Shown here piece after piece: positions 1-9,361 of a stretch of 64,000 bases of DNA. The translations under genes were made by a program, and so were the position numbers. The DNA lies in NCBI RefSeq assembly GCF_001431525.1, contig NZ_LDJH01000013.1:124001-188000 (forward strand), in the 5' to 3' direction. Positions within the stretch are counted from its first letter, which is position 1, and every line of letters begins with the position of its first letter. The DNA comes from Stenotrophomonas koreensis (lineage in GTDB: Bacteria > Pseudomonadota > Gammaproteobacteria > Xanthomonadales > Xanthomonadaceae). The notes under the pieces are model-generated. The model ran no database searches, was not told the DNA's origin, and saw only the letters and a program-made list of their open reading frames with translations.

Positions 1-398
1 AGAAGAAGCATCCGGTGATGCTGCACCGGGCCATCGTCGGCTCGATGGAGCGCTTCATCGGCATCCTGATCGAACACCATGCCGGTGTTTTCCCGGCTTG
101 GCTGGCGCCTATTCAGGTCGTGGTGGCCAACATCACCGACGCCCAGGCCGACTACGTTCAGGACGTTCGTAAAACCCTTGCCGCGCAAGGTTTCCGCGTG
201 GAGGCCGATTTGCGCAATGAGAAGATCGGCTATAAGATTCGCGAGCATACGCTGCAGCGCGTGCCCTATCTGCTCGTCGTGGGTGACCGCGAAAAGGAGA
301 ACGGGGCCGTGGCGGTACGCACGCGCTCTGGTGAGGATCTTGGCTCAATGCCGGTGGATGCCTTCATCCAGCACCTGCGTGCCGAAGTGCAAGCTTGA
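1..398 (+). CDS. thrS: Threonine--tRNA ligase, C-terminal part (5' truncated by window)
   Basis: This is the last ~131 codons of threonyl-tRNA synthetase, which charges tRNA-Thr in the cytoplasm. The reading frame is open from base 3 ([14 protein letters not shown]) and closes with TGA at 396-398. The visible part is the end of the class II catalytic core ([18 protein letters not shown]) followed by the anticodon-binding domain ([12 protein letters not shown] ... [10 protein letters not shown] ... [10 protein letters not shown]). The start lies outside the window. Its position directly upstream of infC and the L35/L20 genes is the usual gammaproteobacterial arrangement, and the identification is secure. 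Confidence 0.97.
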   Translation, partial: KKHPVMLHRAIVGSMERFIGILIEHHAGVFPAWLAPIQVVVANITDAQADYVQDVRKTLAAQGFRVEADLRNEKIGYKIREHTLQRVPYLLVVGDREKENGAVAVRTRSGEDLGSMPVDAFIQHLRAEVQA

Positions 399-405
399 TC
401 AGCCG

Positions 406-433
406 GTGCGCCGACCCTCTCCGGTCGGCGCAC
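406..433 (+). promoter_or_regulatory. Perfect 11-bp hairpin between thrS and infC
   Basis: GTGCGCCGACC (406-416) pairs perfectly with GGTCGGCGCAC (423-433) around a 6-nt loop. No U-tract follows, so it is not a canonical intrinsic terminator. It ends 28 nt before the infC start and could act in mRNA processing, partial attenuation or stabilisation of the thrS 3' end. The structure is seen directly; the role is inferred. Confidence 0.5.
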
Positions 434-461
434 TGAACCCTACCTTTTGGGAGAGTGGAAT

Positions 462-986
462 ATCAGTACCCCGGACAACAAACAGAACCGCAAGAATCAG
501 GAAATCCGAGTGCCGCGCGTCCGCGTGATCGGCAGTGACGGAGAAATGATCGGCGTGTTGACCCGTGACGAAGCATTGGCGCTGGCCGAAGAAGAAGGCC
601 TGGATCTGGTGGAGATCCAGCCGCAGGCCGATCCGCCGGTGTGCAAGGTCATGGACTACGGCAAGTTCCGTTTCGAGGCGCAGAAGCGTGCCAACGAAGC
701 GAAGAAGAAGAGCAAGCAGGTCGAGATCAAGGAAATCAAGTTCCGTCCGGTCACCGATGAAGGTGACTACCAGATCAAGCTGCGCAACATGCGCCGCTTC
801 CTGGAGGAAGGCGACAAGGTCAAGATCAACATCCGCTTCCGTGGCCGTGAAATGAGCCATCAGGATCTGGGCCGTGCGATGGCCAACCGGATCGAGGCTG
901 ACCTCGGTGACGAGGTGGTGATCGAATCGCGTCCGCGCCTGGAAGGGCGCCAGATGGTGATGATGATTGCGCCGAAGAAGAAGTAA
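462..986 (+). CDS. infC: Translation initiation factor IF-3 (ATC start)
   Basis: IF-3 binds the 30S subunit, prevents premature 50S joining and proofreads the start codon. The protein (174 aa) shows the N-terminal domain from about residue 8 ([16 protein letters not shown] ... [22 protein letters not shown]), a Lys-rich linker (EAKKKSKQ) and the C-terminal domain ([16 protein letters not shown] ... [18 protein letters not shown]). I place the start at ATC 462, because GGGAG at 449-453 lies 8 nt upstream and translation from it gives the usual N-terminus [17 protein letters not shown]. The in-frame TTG at 447 overlaps the likely ribosome binding site. A rare start codon is the known basis of IF-3 autoregulation in E. 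coli (AUU). Confidence 0.95.
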   Translation: MSTPDNKQNRKNQEIRVPRVRVIGSDGEMIGVLTRDEALALAEEEGLDLVEIQPQADPPVCKVMDYGKFRFEAQKRANEAKKKSKQVEIKEIKFRPVTDEGDYQIKLRNMRRFLEEGDKVKINIRFRGREMSHQDLGRAMANRIEADLGDEVVIESRPRLEGRQMVMMIAPKKK

Positions 987-1008
987 TTCTTCGATCGATG
1001 CATCAGGC

Positions 1009-1031
1009 AAGGGTCGCTGCGGCGGCCCTTT
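1009..1031 (+). terminator. Hairpin downstream of infC (weak terminator or attenuator)
   Basis: AAGGGTCGC pairs with GCGGCCCTT around a short loop, followed by only TTTGT. The short, poor U-run suggests partial termination or processing within the infC-rpmI-rplT unit, not a complete stop. Confidence 0.4.
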
Positions 1032-1049
1032 GTCATGTTGGCAGGTTGC

Positions 1050-1078
1050 TTGCGGCCGGTGCGCCGGGCTGGCATAAT
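1050..1078 (+). promoter_or_regulatory. Candidate internal promoter for rpmI-rplT with structured leader
   Basis: TTGCGG (1050-1055) and CATAAT (1073-1078) are separated by exactly 17 nt, a plausible sigma-70 promoter inside the 239-nt infC-rpmI gap. The transcript would begin near 1085 and carry ~140 nt of leader with at least two hairpins: ATTGC/GCAAT (1098-1113) and CACGC/GCGTG (about 1122-1140). In many bacteria L20 represses rpmI-rplT by binding a structured leader. A similar role here is inference. Confidence 0.4.
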
Positions 1079-1225
1079 GGGCGGCCCGTTTTTCGGGATT
1101 GCTGCAAGGCAATAGGAACTGCACGCTCTCATGGTGCGTGTTGATAGGCAGGTTCGGGCAAGGATGGAAAGAGTGGCTTGTGCCAACGCCCTGACCAGTT
1201 GACAAAAACCATCAAGGACATAGTT

Positions 1226-1423
1226 ATGCCCAAGATCAAGACCAACCGGGCTGCAGCCAAGCGTTTCCGCAAGACTGCCTCGGGCAAGTACAAGGCTGGC
1301 CACGCCAACCGTAGCCACATCCTCACCAAGAAGGCGACCAAGCGGAAGCGTAACCTGCGTCAGACGAACCACGTCCGCGCAGAAGACGCCGGCCGTCTGG
1401 ACCGCATGCTGCCCTACCTCTGA
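1226..1423 (+). CDS. rpmI: 50S ribosomal protein L35
   Basis: A 65-residue basic protein of the large ribosomal subunit. The sequence [20 protein letters not shown] followed by a Lys/Arg-rich tail ([15 protein letters not shown]) is the L35 signature, and the length matches the family. The start at ATG 1226 is supported by AAGGA at 1214-1218. A longer in-frame start at 1178 would add 16 residues foreign to L35. It is co-transcribed with rplT, whose start lies 12 nt after the stop. Confidence 0.97.
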   Translation: MPKIKTNRAAAKRFRKTASGKYKAGHANRSHILTKKATKRKRNLRQTNHVRAEDAGRLDRMLPYL

Positions 1424-1434
1424 GGATATAAAAC

Positions 1435-1794
1435 ATGGCACGAGTTAAGCGTGGCGTTCAGGCGCGTCGCCGTCACAAGAAGGTTCTGGATCTGGCAAAG
1501 GGCTATTACAACGCCCGTCGCAAGGTCTTCCGCGTTGCCAAGCAGGCCGTCATCAAGGCACAGCAGTACGCCTATATCGGCCGTAAGCAGAAGAAGCGCA
1601 ATTTCCGTTCGCTGTGGATCACCCGCATCAACGCGGCTGCCCGCATCAACGGCATGAGCTACAGCCGTTTCATGAACGGTCTGCTCAAGGCTGGCATCAC
1701 CCTGGATCGCAAGGTCCTGGCTGATATCGCCGTGCACGACGCAGCCGGTTTTGCTGCCCTGGCTGAAAAGGCCAAGGCTGCCCTGGCTGCCTAA
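1435..1794 (+). CDS. rplT: 50S ribosomal protein L20
   Basis: L20 (119 aa) binds 23S rRNA early in 50S assembly. The sequence begins [18 protein letters not shown] and contains the conserved [18 protein letters not shown] and [13 protein letters not shown] segments; the length is normal. A GAGGAT ribosome binding site (1422-1427) overlaps the rpmI stop, indicating translational coupling. In bacteria that have been studied, L20 autoregulates this unit through the mRNA leader. Confidence 0.98.
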   Translation: MARVKRGVQARRRHKKVLDLAKGYYNARRKVFRVAKQAVIKAQQYAYIGRKQKKRNFRSLWITRINAAARINGMSYSRFMNGLLKAGITLDRKVLADIAVHDAAGFAALAEKAKAALAA

Positions 1795-1834
1795 GTCCTT
1801 CTCCCACGGCCGTTGCCGTTGACGCAACGGCTGA

Positions 1835-2983
<1,149 letters not shown>

Positions 2984-3058
2984 TTGCCCGGTCGGCCCGT
3001 GCGCGGGCCGGTGGATTGCTACGGCAGGTGCGAGCCTGCCCTTGGGAATACGACAACG

Positions 3059-5437
3059 ATGAAATTCTCGGAAAACTGGCTGCGCAGCCACGTCAAGGTG
3101 ACGGCATCGCGCGATGAACTCAGCGCCGTGCTGACCGCCATCGGCCTGGAAGTGGAAGAGGTGACCGCGATGGGCCAGGGCCTGGACCAGGTGGTGGTGG
3201 CGCGCATCATCAGCGCCGAACGCCATCCCGAAGCCGACCGCCTGCAGGTCTGTCAGGTCGATGCCGGGCAGGGCGAGCCGCTGCAGATCGTCTGCGGTGC
3301 CCCCAATGCCCGCGCCGGTCTGGTCGCGCCGCTGGCGATGATTGGCGCCGCCTTTGGCGACTTCAAGATCAAGGCCGCCAAGCTGCGCGGCGTGGCCTCC
3401 AACGGCATGCTGTGCTCGGCCAAGGAGCTGGGTCTGGACGAGGATGCCTCCGGCCTGCTCGAGCTGCCCGATGACGCGCCGGTCGGCACCCCGATCGCCG
3501 ACTACCTGCAGCTGCCCGATGCCAGCATCGAGATCAAACTGACCCCCAACCGCGCCGATTGTTTCTCCATCCGCGGCATTGCTTTTGACGTGGCCGCTGC
3601 CTGCGGCAGTACCGTGGAGCCGTTCGACTTCGCCCCGGTGGCCGCCAGCATCGAGCGCAGCGTGCCGGTTACCCTGAACGCCGGCAGCGATGCGCCGCGT
3701 TTTGCCGGCCGCGTCGTTACTGGCGTCAATGCCCGCGCCCAGACTCCGATCTGGATGGCCGAGCGCCTGCGCCGTGCCGGCATCCGTCCGGTCAGCCTGC
3801 TGGTGGACATCACCCAGTACGTGATGATCGAACTGGGCCAGCCCATGCATGCCTACGATCTGGACACGCTGCAAGGCCAGGTCGGCGTGCGCCTGTCGCG
3901 CGCCGGCGAAAGCCTGAAGCTGCTGGACGGCCGCGATGCGGCGCTGGACGACAGCTTCCTGGTGGTCACCGATGGCGACCGTCCGGTCGGTCTGGCCGGC
4001 CTGATGGGCGGCTTCGAGTCGCGCGTCACCGATGACACCACGTCCGTGTTCCTGGAGGCAGCGCACTTCGCGCCGGCCGCCATCATGGGCCGTGGCCGCA
4101 AGCTGGGCCTGCACACCGATGCCAGCCACCGCTTCGAGCGCGGCGTGGATCCGCAGCTGCCGGCCACCGCCATCGAATATGCCACCCGCCTGCTCATCGA
4201 TCTGGCCGGCGGCCAGGCCGGTCCGGTGCAGGTGACCGATATCGCTGAAGGCCTGTCGATGCCGCAGCCGATCACCCTGCGTCGTGCGCGTATTGCCCGC
4301 GTGCTGGGCATGGCCATTGCCGATGCCGACGTGGCGCGCATCCTGCGGGCGCTGGGCATGAACGTGGTCGACACCGCCGAGGGCTGGCAGGTCACCGCGC
4401 CGAGCAGCCGCTTCGATATCGCCATCGAAGAGGACCTGATCGAGGAACTGGCCCGCATCCACGGCTATGACCGTATTCCGACCACCCTGCCGGCCGGTGC
4501 CTCGCGCATTGCCGCCGGCAGCGAAGAAGTGCTGGACCAGGCCACCGTGCGTCGCCAGCTGGTCGCCCGCGGCATGCTGGAAAACATCAACTTTGCCTTC
4601 GTCGATGCCACCTGGCTGCAGGCCTGGGGCATGACCGACGGGCAGGTGGCCCTGGCCAATCCGCTGTCGGCCGAGCTGGCGGTGATGCGTCCTTCGCTGT
4701 TGCCGGGCCTGGTTGCGGCACTGGGCCGCAATGTTGCCCGTCAGGCCGGCCGCGTGCGTGCTTTCGAGCTGGGCCGCGTGTTCCATGCCCCGGCCGTGGC
4801 CGGTGAGGCGCCGGTCGAAACCCGCCGCATTGCCGCTGCCGTCTGTGGCGACGCGCTGGCGCTGCAGTGGGGCGTTGCCGCCCGCAAGGTCGATTTCCAC
4901 GACATCAAGGGCGACCTGGAAGCGCTGGCTGCTGCCAGCGGTGCGCGCCTGGCTTTCGCTCCGAGCGCGCCGGCCCATGCCCATCCGGGTCGTTCGGCCG
5001 ATGTGCTGCGCGATGGCGTGCGCATTGGTTGGGTTGGCCAGCTGCATCCGTCGCTGGTGGATACGCTGGAGATCGGTGCCGAGGTCTATGCCTTCGAACT
5101 GGATCTGGATGCGCTGCTGGCCCGGGAGCTGCCGCAGGCCGACAAACTGTCGCGCTTCCCGTCCACCCGCCGCGATCTGGCCTTCCTGGTGCCCGACAGC
5201 GTCAATTGGGCCGACCTGCGTGCCACGGCGCTGGCCGCCGGTGGCGAACTGTTGCGCGATGTCGTGCTGTTTGACCGTTACGTGGGGCCGGGCGTGGAGC
5301 CGGGCCACAAGAGCCTGGCCATGGGCTTGATTTTGCAGCACGCCTCGCGCACCCTGAGCGATGCGGATATTGAACCGGTGGTCACTGCCGCGGTAGCCGC
5401 GATCGAGCAGCAACATCAGGCGCGCATGCGCGCCTGA
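3059..5437 (+). CDS. pheT: Phenylalanine--tRNA ligase beta subunit
   Basis: The beta subunit (792 aa) carries tRNA-binding and editing functions. Visible domains are the N-terminal MKFSENWLRSHVKV segment, a tRNA-binding OB fold (about 40-150, with VCGAPNARAGLVAPLAMIGA), B3/B4 editing domains (about 210-400, LTPNRADCFSIRGIA and MGGFESRVTDDT), B5 (about 405-480) and a C-terminal ferredoxin-like anticodon-binding domain (LSRFPSTRRDLAFLVPD). ATG 3059 is chosen because it starts the family N-terminus and has GGGAA upstream. Length matches gammaproteobacterial PheT. It forms the alpha2-beta2 enzyme with PheS. Confidence 0.97.
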   Translation: MKFSENWLRSHVKVTASRDELSAVLTAIGLEVEEVTAMGQGLDQVVVARIISAERHPEADRLQVCQVDAGQGEPLQIVCGAPNARAGLVAPLAMIGAAFGDFKIKAAKLRGVASNGMLCSAKELGLDEDASGLLELPDDAPVGTPIADYLQLPDASIEIKLTPNRADCFSIRGIAFDVAAACGSTVEPFDFAPVAASIERSVPVTLNAGSDAPRFAGRVVTGVNARAQTPIWMAERLRRAGIRPVSLLVDITQYVMIELGQPMHAYDLDTLQGQVGVRLSRAGESLKLLDGRDAALDDSFLVVTDGDRPVGLAGLMGGFESRVTDDTTSVFLEAAHFAPAAIMGRGRKLGLHTDASHRFERGVDPQLPATAIEYATRLLIDLAGGQAGPVQVTDIAEGLSMPQPITLRRARIARVLGMAIADADVARILRALGMNVVDTAEGWQVTAPSSRFDIAIEEDLIEELARIHGYDRIPTTLPAGASRIAAGSEEVLDQATVRRQLVARGMLENINFAFVDATWLQAWGMTDGQVALANPLSAELAVMRPSLLPGLVAALGRNVARQAGRVRAFELGRVFHAPAVAGEAPVETRRIAAAVCGDALALQWGVAARKVDFHDIKGDLEALAAASGARLAFAPSAPAHAHPGRSADVLRDGVRIGWVGQLHPSLVDTLEIGAEVYAFELDLDALLARELPQADKLSRFPSTRRDLAFLVPDSVNWADLRATALAAGGELLRDVVLFDRYVGPGVEPGHKSLAMGLILQHASRTLSDADIEPVVTAAVAAIEQQHQARMRA

Positions 5438-5458
5438 CCACCTCGGGGGAGTGAGTGG

Positions 5459-5758
5459 ATGGCGTTGACCAAAGCGGAGATGGCCGAGCGTTTGTTTGAC
5501 GAGGTTGGGTTGAACAAGCGCGAAGCCAAGGAATTTGTCGATGCGTTCTTTGACGTATTGCGCGAATCCCTGGAGCAGGGGCAGCAGGTCAAGTTGTCGG
5601 GGTTTGGCAACTTTGACCTGCGCCGCAAAAACCAGCGCCCCGGGCGCAATCCCAAGACCGGTGAAGAAATTCCGATCTGCGCCCGCACCGTGGTGACCTT
5701 CCGCCCGGGCCAGAAGCTCAAGGAAAGGGTGGAATCGTATGCTGGATCCGGGCAGTAA
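5459..5758 (+). CDS. ihfA: Integration host factor subunit alpha
   Basis: A 99-residue HU/IHF-family protein that pairs with IhfB to bind and bend DNA sharply at specific sites, in replication, recombination and sigma-54 transcription. It has [20 protein letters not shown], the minor-groove arm region [22 protein letters not shown] and a C-terminal helix. GGGGGAG (5445-5451) lies 7 nt before the ATG. The pheST-ihfA-merR order is conserved in gammaproteobacteria, and the 3' end overlaps the merR gene by 20 nt. Confidence 0.97.
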   Translation: MALTKAEMAERLFDEVGLNKREAKEFVDAFFDVLRESLEQGQQVKLSGFGNFDLRRKNQRPGRNPKTGEEIPICARTVVTFRPGQKLKERVESYAGSGQ

Positions 5759-6095
5759 CCGCGAACTACCGCCGATCCCGGCCAAGCGCTACTTCACCAT
5801 CGGTGAGGTGGCCGAGCTGTGCGATGTCAAACAGCATGTGCTGCGCTACTGGGAAACCGAGTTCCCGTCGCTGGACCCGGTCAAGCGGCGCGGCAACCGC
5901 CGTTACTACCAGCGCCATGATGTACTGGTGGTGCGGCAGATCCGCAGCCTGCTGTACGAGCAGGGCTATACCATCGGTGGTGCACGCCAGCGCCTGGAAG
6001 GTAGTGAAGGCCGGCAGGAATCGGCCATCAGCCACCAGATCGTGCGCCAGGTGCGGATGGAGCTGGAAGAAGTGCTGCAGATGCTCAAGCGCTGA
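5739..6095 (+). CDS. MerR-family transcriptional regulator
   Basis: A 118-residue DNA-binding protein with an N-terminal MerR winged helix ([28 protein letters not shown], then the wing RRGNRRYY) and a short coiled coil (about 85-118). There is no metal- or effector-binding domain and no conserved Cys pair, so it belongs to the small MlrA-like MerR group routinely found next to ihfA. It overlaps the ihfA 3' end by 20 nt, which implies co-transcription. Target genes cannot be told from the sequence. Confidence 0.9.
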   Translation: MLDPGSNRELPPIPAKRYFTIGEVAELCDVKQHVLRYWETEFPSLDPVKRRGNRRYYQRHDVLVVRQIRSLLYEQGYTIGGARQRLEGSEGRQESAISHQIVRQVRMELEEVLQMLKR

Positions 6096-6114
6096 AACGC
6101 AAGCTTGAAAAAGC

Positions 6115-6143
6115 TGGCAATACCGGGTTTCACTGCCTATAAT
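6115..6143 (+). promoter_or_regulatory. Candidate promoter for tRNA-Pro
   Basis: A perfect TATAAT (6138-6143) lies 42 nt before the tRNA 5' end, with TGGCAA (6115-6120) 17 nt upstream as a weak -35 element. The position suits a short tRNA precursor leader. Confidence 0.6.
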
Positions 6144-6185
6144 GGCCGTCTGCTTCACGGCTTGGCCGTAAAGCAAAGCAAGTTA

Positions 6186-6262
6186 CGGGGCGTAGCGCAG
6201 CCTGGTAGCGCATCTGCCTGGGGGGCAGAGGGTCGTCGGTTCGAATCCGGCCGTCCCGACCA
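6186..6262 (+). tRNA. tRNA-Pro (anticodon GGG)
   Basis: A 77-nt cloverleaf. The acceptor CGGGGCG (6186-6192) pairs with CGTCCCG (6252-6258), followed by A and an encoded CCA (6260-6262). The D arm uses GCGC/GCGC. The anticodon arm TCTGC/GCAGA encloses the loop CTGGGGG, which reads GGG after U33. The T arm is CGG-TTCGAAT-CCG. G at position 37 fits tRNA-Pro identity. GGG decodes CCC/CCU, useful in this GC-rich genome. Confidence 0.97.
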
Positions 6263-6272
6263 ACTTGCCGAT

Positions 6273-6303
6273 AAAAAAACCCGCCTGGATTGGCGGGTTT
6301 TTT
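6273..6303 (+). terminator. Intrinsic terminator after tRNA-Pro
   Basis: The stem ACCCGCC (6279-6285) / GGCGGGT (6292-6298) has a 6-nt loop and is flanked by seven A's upstream and six T's downstream. It can therefore work in both directions, ending tRNA-Pro and possibly transcripts from the convergent regulator gene. Confidence 0.9.
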
Positions 6304-6368
6304 GTTGCCTCAAATCCACCGATTGCCGCGGCATCGGCGCGCGGCAAACTCGGCGGCATCACCGCCTG

Positions 6369-7739
6369 TCACGATTTTCCCGGCAATGCGGCGAAGGCGC
6401 GCTGCATGCAGTCCTCGCGCGGGCAGACCCGGCAGCCCGGGCCGATCGGTACCGCGTTGCTGGGGTTCTGGGTATCCAGGCCGCGGGCATAGACCAGCCG
6501 GTCGGCGTGCTGCAGCTCGCAGCCGAGGGCGACGGCGAAGGTCTTGCGCGGTTGGCCATGGCCGACCGGGCCGCTGCTGACCTGGCGTGCCAGCCAGAAA
6601 TGGCGCCGGCCATCAGGCATCCGCGCCACCTGGGTGAGGATGCGCCCGGGCTGGTTGAAGGCCTCGTAGATGATCCACAGCGGACAGGAGCCGCCGACCT
6701 GGGAAAAGTGGAAATCGGTGGCCGAGTGGCGCTTGGAAATATTCCCGGCGCGGTCTACCCGGATGAAGAAGAACGGCAGGCCTGCCGCACCGCGCCGGGC
6801 CAGGGTGCTCAAGCGATGGCAGACCGCTTCGAAACCGACGCCAAACAGATGCGCCAGGTGTTCGATGTCGTAGCGGCTCTGTTCGGCCGCCTGCAAAAAC
6901 CGTTGATAGGGCATCACCAGCGCGCCGGCGAAGTAATTGGACAGGCCGATGGAGGCCTGGGCCAGCTGCGCCGGCTCGGTAAAACCGGTACGCGCGATGA
7001 CCTGGTCGATCTGCTCGCGATAGCCCAGCAGGGCCAGCTGGGCGGCAATCTGGAAGGCCTGCTGGCCGGGTTCCAGGTAATCGGGCAGCCACAGGCGGCG
7101 GCTGCGCTCGTCGAGCAGGCGTTTTTCCCGACCGACCTGCAGCGGCGCCACCTCGGTCAGCACACCGTGCCGGTCGGCCAGGATCTGGCGCAGCCGTTGC
7201 GGCATGTTGGCCGGTGTCAGCCCCCATTCGCCGTACAGCTGCTCGGCCAGTGCATCCAGCTCGGGGATGTGGTTGTGCATGCGGTTGAAGAAGTCGCGCA
7301 CCAGGTCACTGGCCGGCAAATGCTGCCCGGCATCGGGCGCGCCGAGGCGGAACTCCAGCGCGGCGGCATGCTCGCGCAAGGCCAGGTGCTGACGGTGCAG
7401 GTCCAGCAGCGCCTGGCTGACTTGAGGCAGGTTGCCGGCCAGTGCACGCAGTTCCTGTGCGCTGATGTCGCTCAGGCCGAGGTCACGCAGGGTGTCGGCC
7501 AGTGCCTGTTGCAGGGCCGCGGGCTGGTCATGGTCGAACAACCCGCCCAGCGAGCCCAGCACCTGGGACAGCCGCTGCTGGATGGCCGCCGTCAGTGGGC
7601 GCTTGTTCTTCTCGATCTGGTTCAGATAACTGGCCGAAATGCCCAGGGCCCTGGCCAGCGCGGCCTGGCTGTAACCGGCGTGTTCGCGCAGCCGTGTCAG
7701 GCGCAGGCCAACAGGCGAGTTTCGCGGATGATCATTCAC
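6369..7739 (-). CDS. XRE-type short-chain fatty acyl transcriptional regulator (ScfR/RamB-like)
   Basis: A 456-residue regulator. An N-terminal helix-turn-helix (about residues 10-65: GLRLTRLREHAGYSQAALAR ... SYLNQIEKNKRPLT) is followed by a central alpha-helical segment, an ImmA/IrrE-like region and a C-terminal domain ending in the conserved Cys motif GPGCRVCPREDC. This architecture is that of regulators of propionate, acetate and branched-chain acyl-CoA genes. The start is GTG at 7737-7739 (VNDHPRNSPVG); longer readings lack a plausible start and run into mmsA sequence. It is divergent from mmsA across 112 nt containing palindromes, so it probably controls the valine/propionate operon and itself. 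The effector is unknown. Confidence 0.88.
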   Translation of the reverse strand: MNDHPRNSPVGLRLTRLREHAGYSQAALARALGISASYLNQIEKNKRPLTAAIQQRLSQVLGSLGGLFDHDQPAALQQALADTLRDLGLSDISAQELRALAGNLPQVSQALLDLHRQHLALREHAAALEFRLGAPDAGQHLPASDLVRDFFNRMHNHIPELDALAEQLYGEWGLTPANMPQRLRQILADRHGVLTEVAPLQVGREKRLLDERSRRLWLPDYLEPGQQAFQIAAQLALLGYREQIDQVIARTGFTEPAQLAQASIGLSNYFAGALVMPYQRFLQAAEQSRYDIEHLAHLFGVGFEAVCHRLSTLARRGAAGLPFFFIRVDRAGNISKRHSATDFHFSQVGGSCPLWIIYEAFNQPGRILTQVARMPDGRRHFWLARQVSSGPVGHGQPRKTFAVALGCELQHADRLVYARGLDTQNPSNAVPIGPGCRVCPREDCMQRAFAALPGKS

Positions 7740-7816
7740 AAAATTTACAAATTTCGTGCGGGTGGTTGGCGATATTAAGCGCAATTTGGCCGGTGCTGCA
7801 GCCTTTGGTTGTGAAT
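7734..7816. promoter_or_regulatory. Candidate operators between the XRE regulator and mmsA
   Basis: The divergent intergenic region holds a perfect dyad, AAATTT-AC-AAATTT (7741-7754), containing TTTACAAA/TTTGTAAA. It also holds an 8-bp inverted pair, ATTCACAA (7734-7741) and TTGTGAAT (7809-7816), which would flank both promoters. AT-rich TTTGCAAA-like sites are typical targets of RamB/ScfR-type regulators. Direct binding is inferred. Confidence 0.5.
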
Positions 7817-7851
7817 AATGCAAATCATCCTTCACACCTACCGGGATTCCC

Positions 7852-9357
7852 ATGACTGCCAGTACCCCCCGCATTCCCCTGTTGATCGACGGCGAATTTG
7901 TCCAGTCCGCTACCGGCCACTGGCAGGAAGTGGTCAACCCGGCCACCCAGCAAGTGCTGGCCCAGGTGCCGATGGCCACGATGGACGAGGTCAATGCGGC
8001 CGTCGCTGCGGCCAAGGAAGCGTTCAAGAGCTGGCGCAAGACGCCGATCGGCACCCGTGCGCGGATCTTCCTGAAGTACCAGCAGCTGATCCGTGAAAAC
8101 ATGCCCGAACTGGCGGCACTGCTGAGCGCCGAACAGGGCAAGACCCTGCCCGATGCCGAGGGCGACGTGTTCCGTGGCCTGGAGGTGGTCGAGCATGCCG
8201 CGGCGATCGGCAACCTGCAGCTGGGTGAGCTGGCCAACAACGTGGCCAATGGCGTGGATACCTACACCCTGATGCAGCCGCTGGGCGTGTGCGCCGGCAT
8301 CACCCCGTTCAATTTCCCGGCGATGATCCCGCTGTGGATGTTCCCGATGGCCATCGCCACCGGCAACACCTTCCTGCTCAAGCCGTCCGAGCAGGACCCG
8401 ATGGTGACCATGCGTCTGGTCGAGCTGGCGCTGGAGGCCGGCATTCCCAAGGGCGTGCTCAATGTCGTGCACGGTGGCAAGGACGTGGTCAATGCGATCT
8501 GCGACCACCCGGACATCCAGGCCGTCTCCTTTGTCGGCTCCACCCCGGTGGGTACGCACGTCTACAACCGCGCCTCGCAGGCCGGCAAGCGCGTGCAGTG
8601 CATGATGGGGGCCAAGAACCATGCCGTGGTGCTGCCCGATGCCAACAAGGAGCAGACCCTCAATGCGCTGGCCGGTGCCGCCTTCGGTGCGGCCGGCCAG
8701 CGCTGCATGGCCGCCTCCACCCTGGTGCTGGTGGGCGAGGCGCGTGGCTGGGTGGCCGAACTGGTGGAAAAGGCCAGGACCTTGAAGGTTGGCCCGGGCA
8801 ATGCGCCGGGCGTGGATGTCGGCCCGGTGATTTCCTGTGCCGCACGCAGCCGCATCGAAGGCCTGATCGCCTCGGGCGTTGAGCAGGGCGCGCGGCTGGT
8901 GCTGGATGGCCGCAACCCGCAGGTGCCGGGGTTCGAGAACGGCAATTTCATCGGCCCGACGATCTTTGCCGGGGTGACCACCGACATGCGCATCTACCAG
9001 GAGGAGATCTTCGGGCCGGTGCTGGTGATCCTGGAAGCGGAAACCCTGGATGAGGCGATTGCCCTGGTCAATGCCAACCCCAATGGCAACGGCACTGCGG
9101 TGTTCACCCAGTCCGGCGCGGCGGCACGCAAGTTCCAGGAGGAAATCGATGTCGGCCAGGTCGGCATCAATGTGCCGATCCCGGTGCCGGTGCCGCTGTT
9201 CTCCTTCACCGGCTCGCGTGCTTCCAAGCTCGGCGACCTCGGCCCGTACGGCAAGCAGGTGGTGCTGTTCTACACCCAGACCAAGACCGTCACCGCCCGC
9301 TGGTTCGACGATTCCACGCTGGGCCACGGCGTCAACACCACCATCAGCCTGAAGTGA
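7852..9357 (+). CDS. mmsA: Methylmalonate-semialdehyde dehydrogenase (CoA-acylating)
   Basis: A 501-residue NAD-dependent aldehyde dehydrogenase that turns methylmalonate semialdehyde plus CoA into propionyl-CoA, CO2 and NADH, the last step of valine breakdown. The ALDH fold is clear: [35 protein letters not shown] and the catalytic Cys285 in GQRCMAAS. The family-typical CoA-dependent subgroup residues are present, and the length is normal. It is first in a tight seven-gene operon; the next start is 4 nt after its stop. Expression is probably set by the divergent regulator upstream. Confidence 0.96.
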   Translation: MTASTPRIPLLIDGEFVQSATGHWQEVVNPATQQVLAQVPMATMDEVNAAVAAAKEAFKSWRKTPIGTRARIFLKYQQLIRENMPELAALLSAEQGKTLPDAEGDVFRGLEVVEHAAAIGNLQLGELANNVANGVDTYTLMQPLGVCAGITPFNFPAMIPLWMFPMAIATGNTFLLKPSEQDPMVTMRLVELALEAGIPKGVLNVVHGGKDVVNAICDHPDIQAVSFVGSTPVGTHVYNRASQAGKRVQCMMGAKNHAVVLPDANKEQTLNALAGAAFGAAGQRCMAASTLVLVGEARGWVAELVEKARTLKVGPGNAPGVDVGPVISCAARSRIEGLIASGVEQGARLVLDGRNPQVPGFENGNFIGPTIFAGVTTDMRIYQEEIFGPVLVILEAETLDEAIALVNANPNGNGTAVFTQSGAAARKFQEEIDVGQVGINVPIPVPVPLFSFTGSRASKLGDLGPYGKQVVLFYTQTKTVTARWFDDSTLGHGVNTTISLK

Positions 9358-9361
9358 TGCC

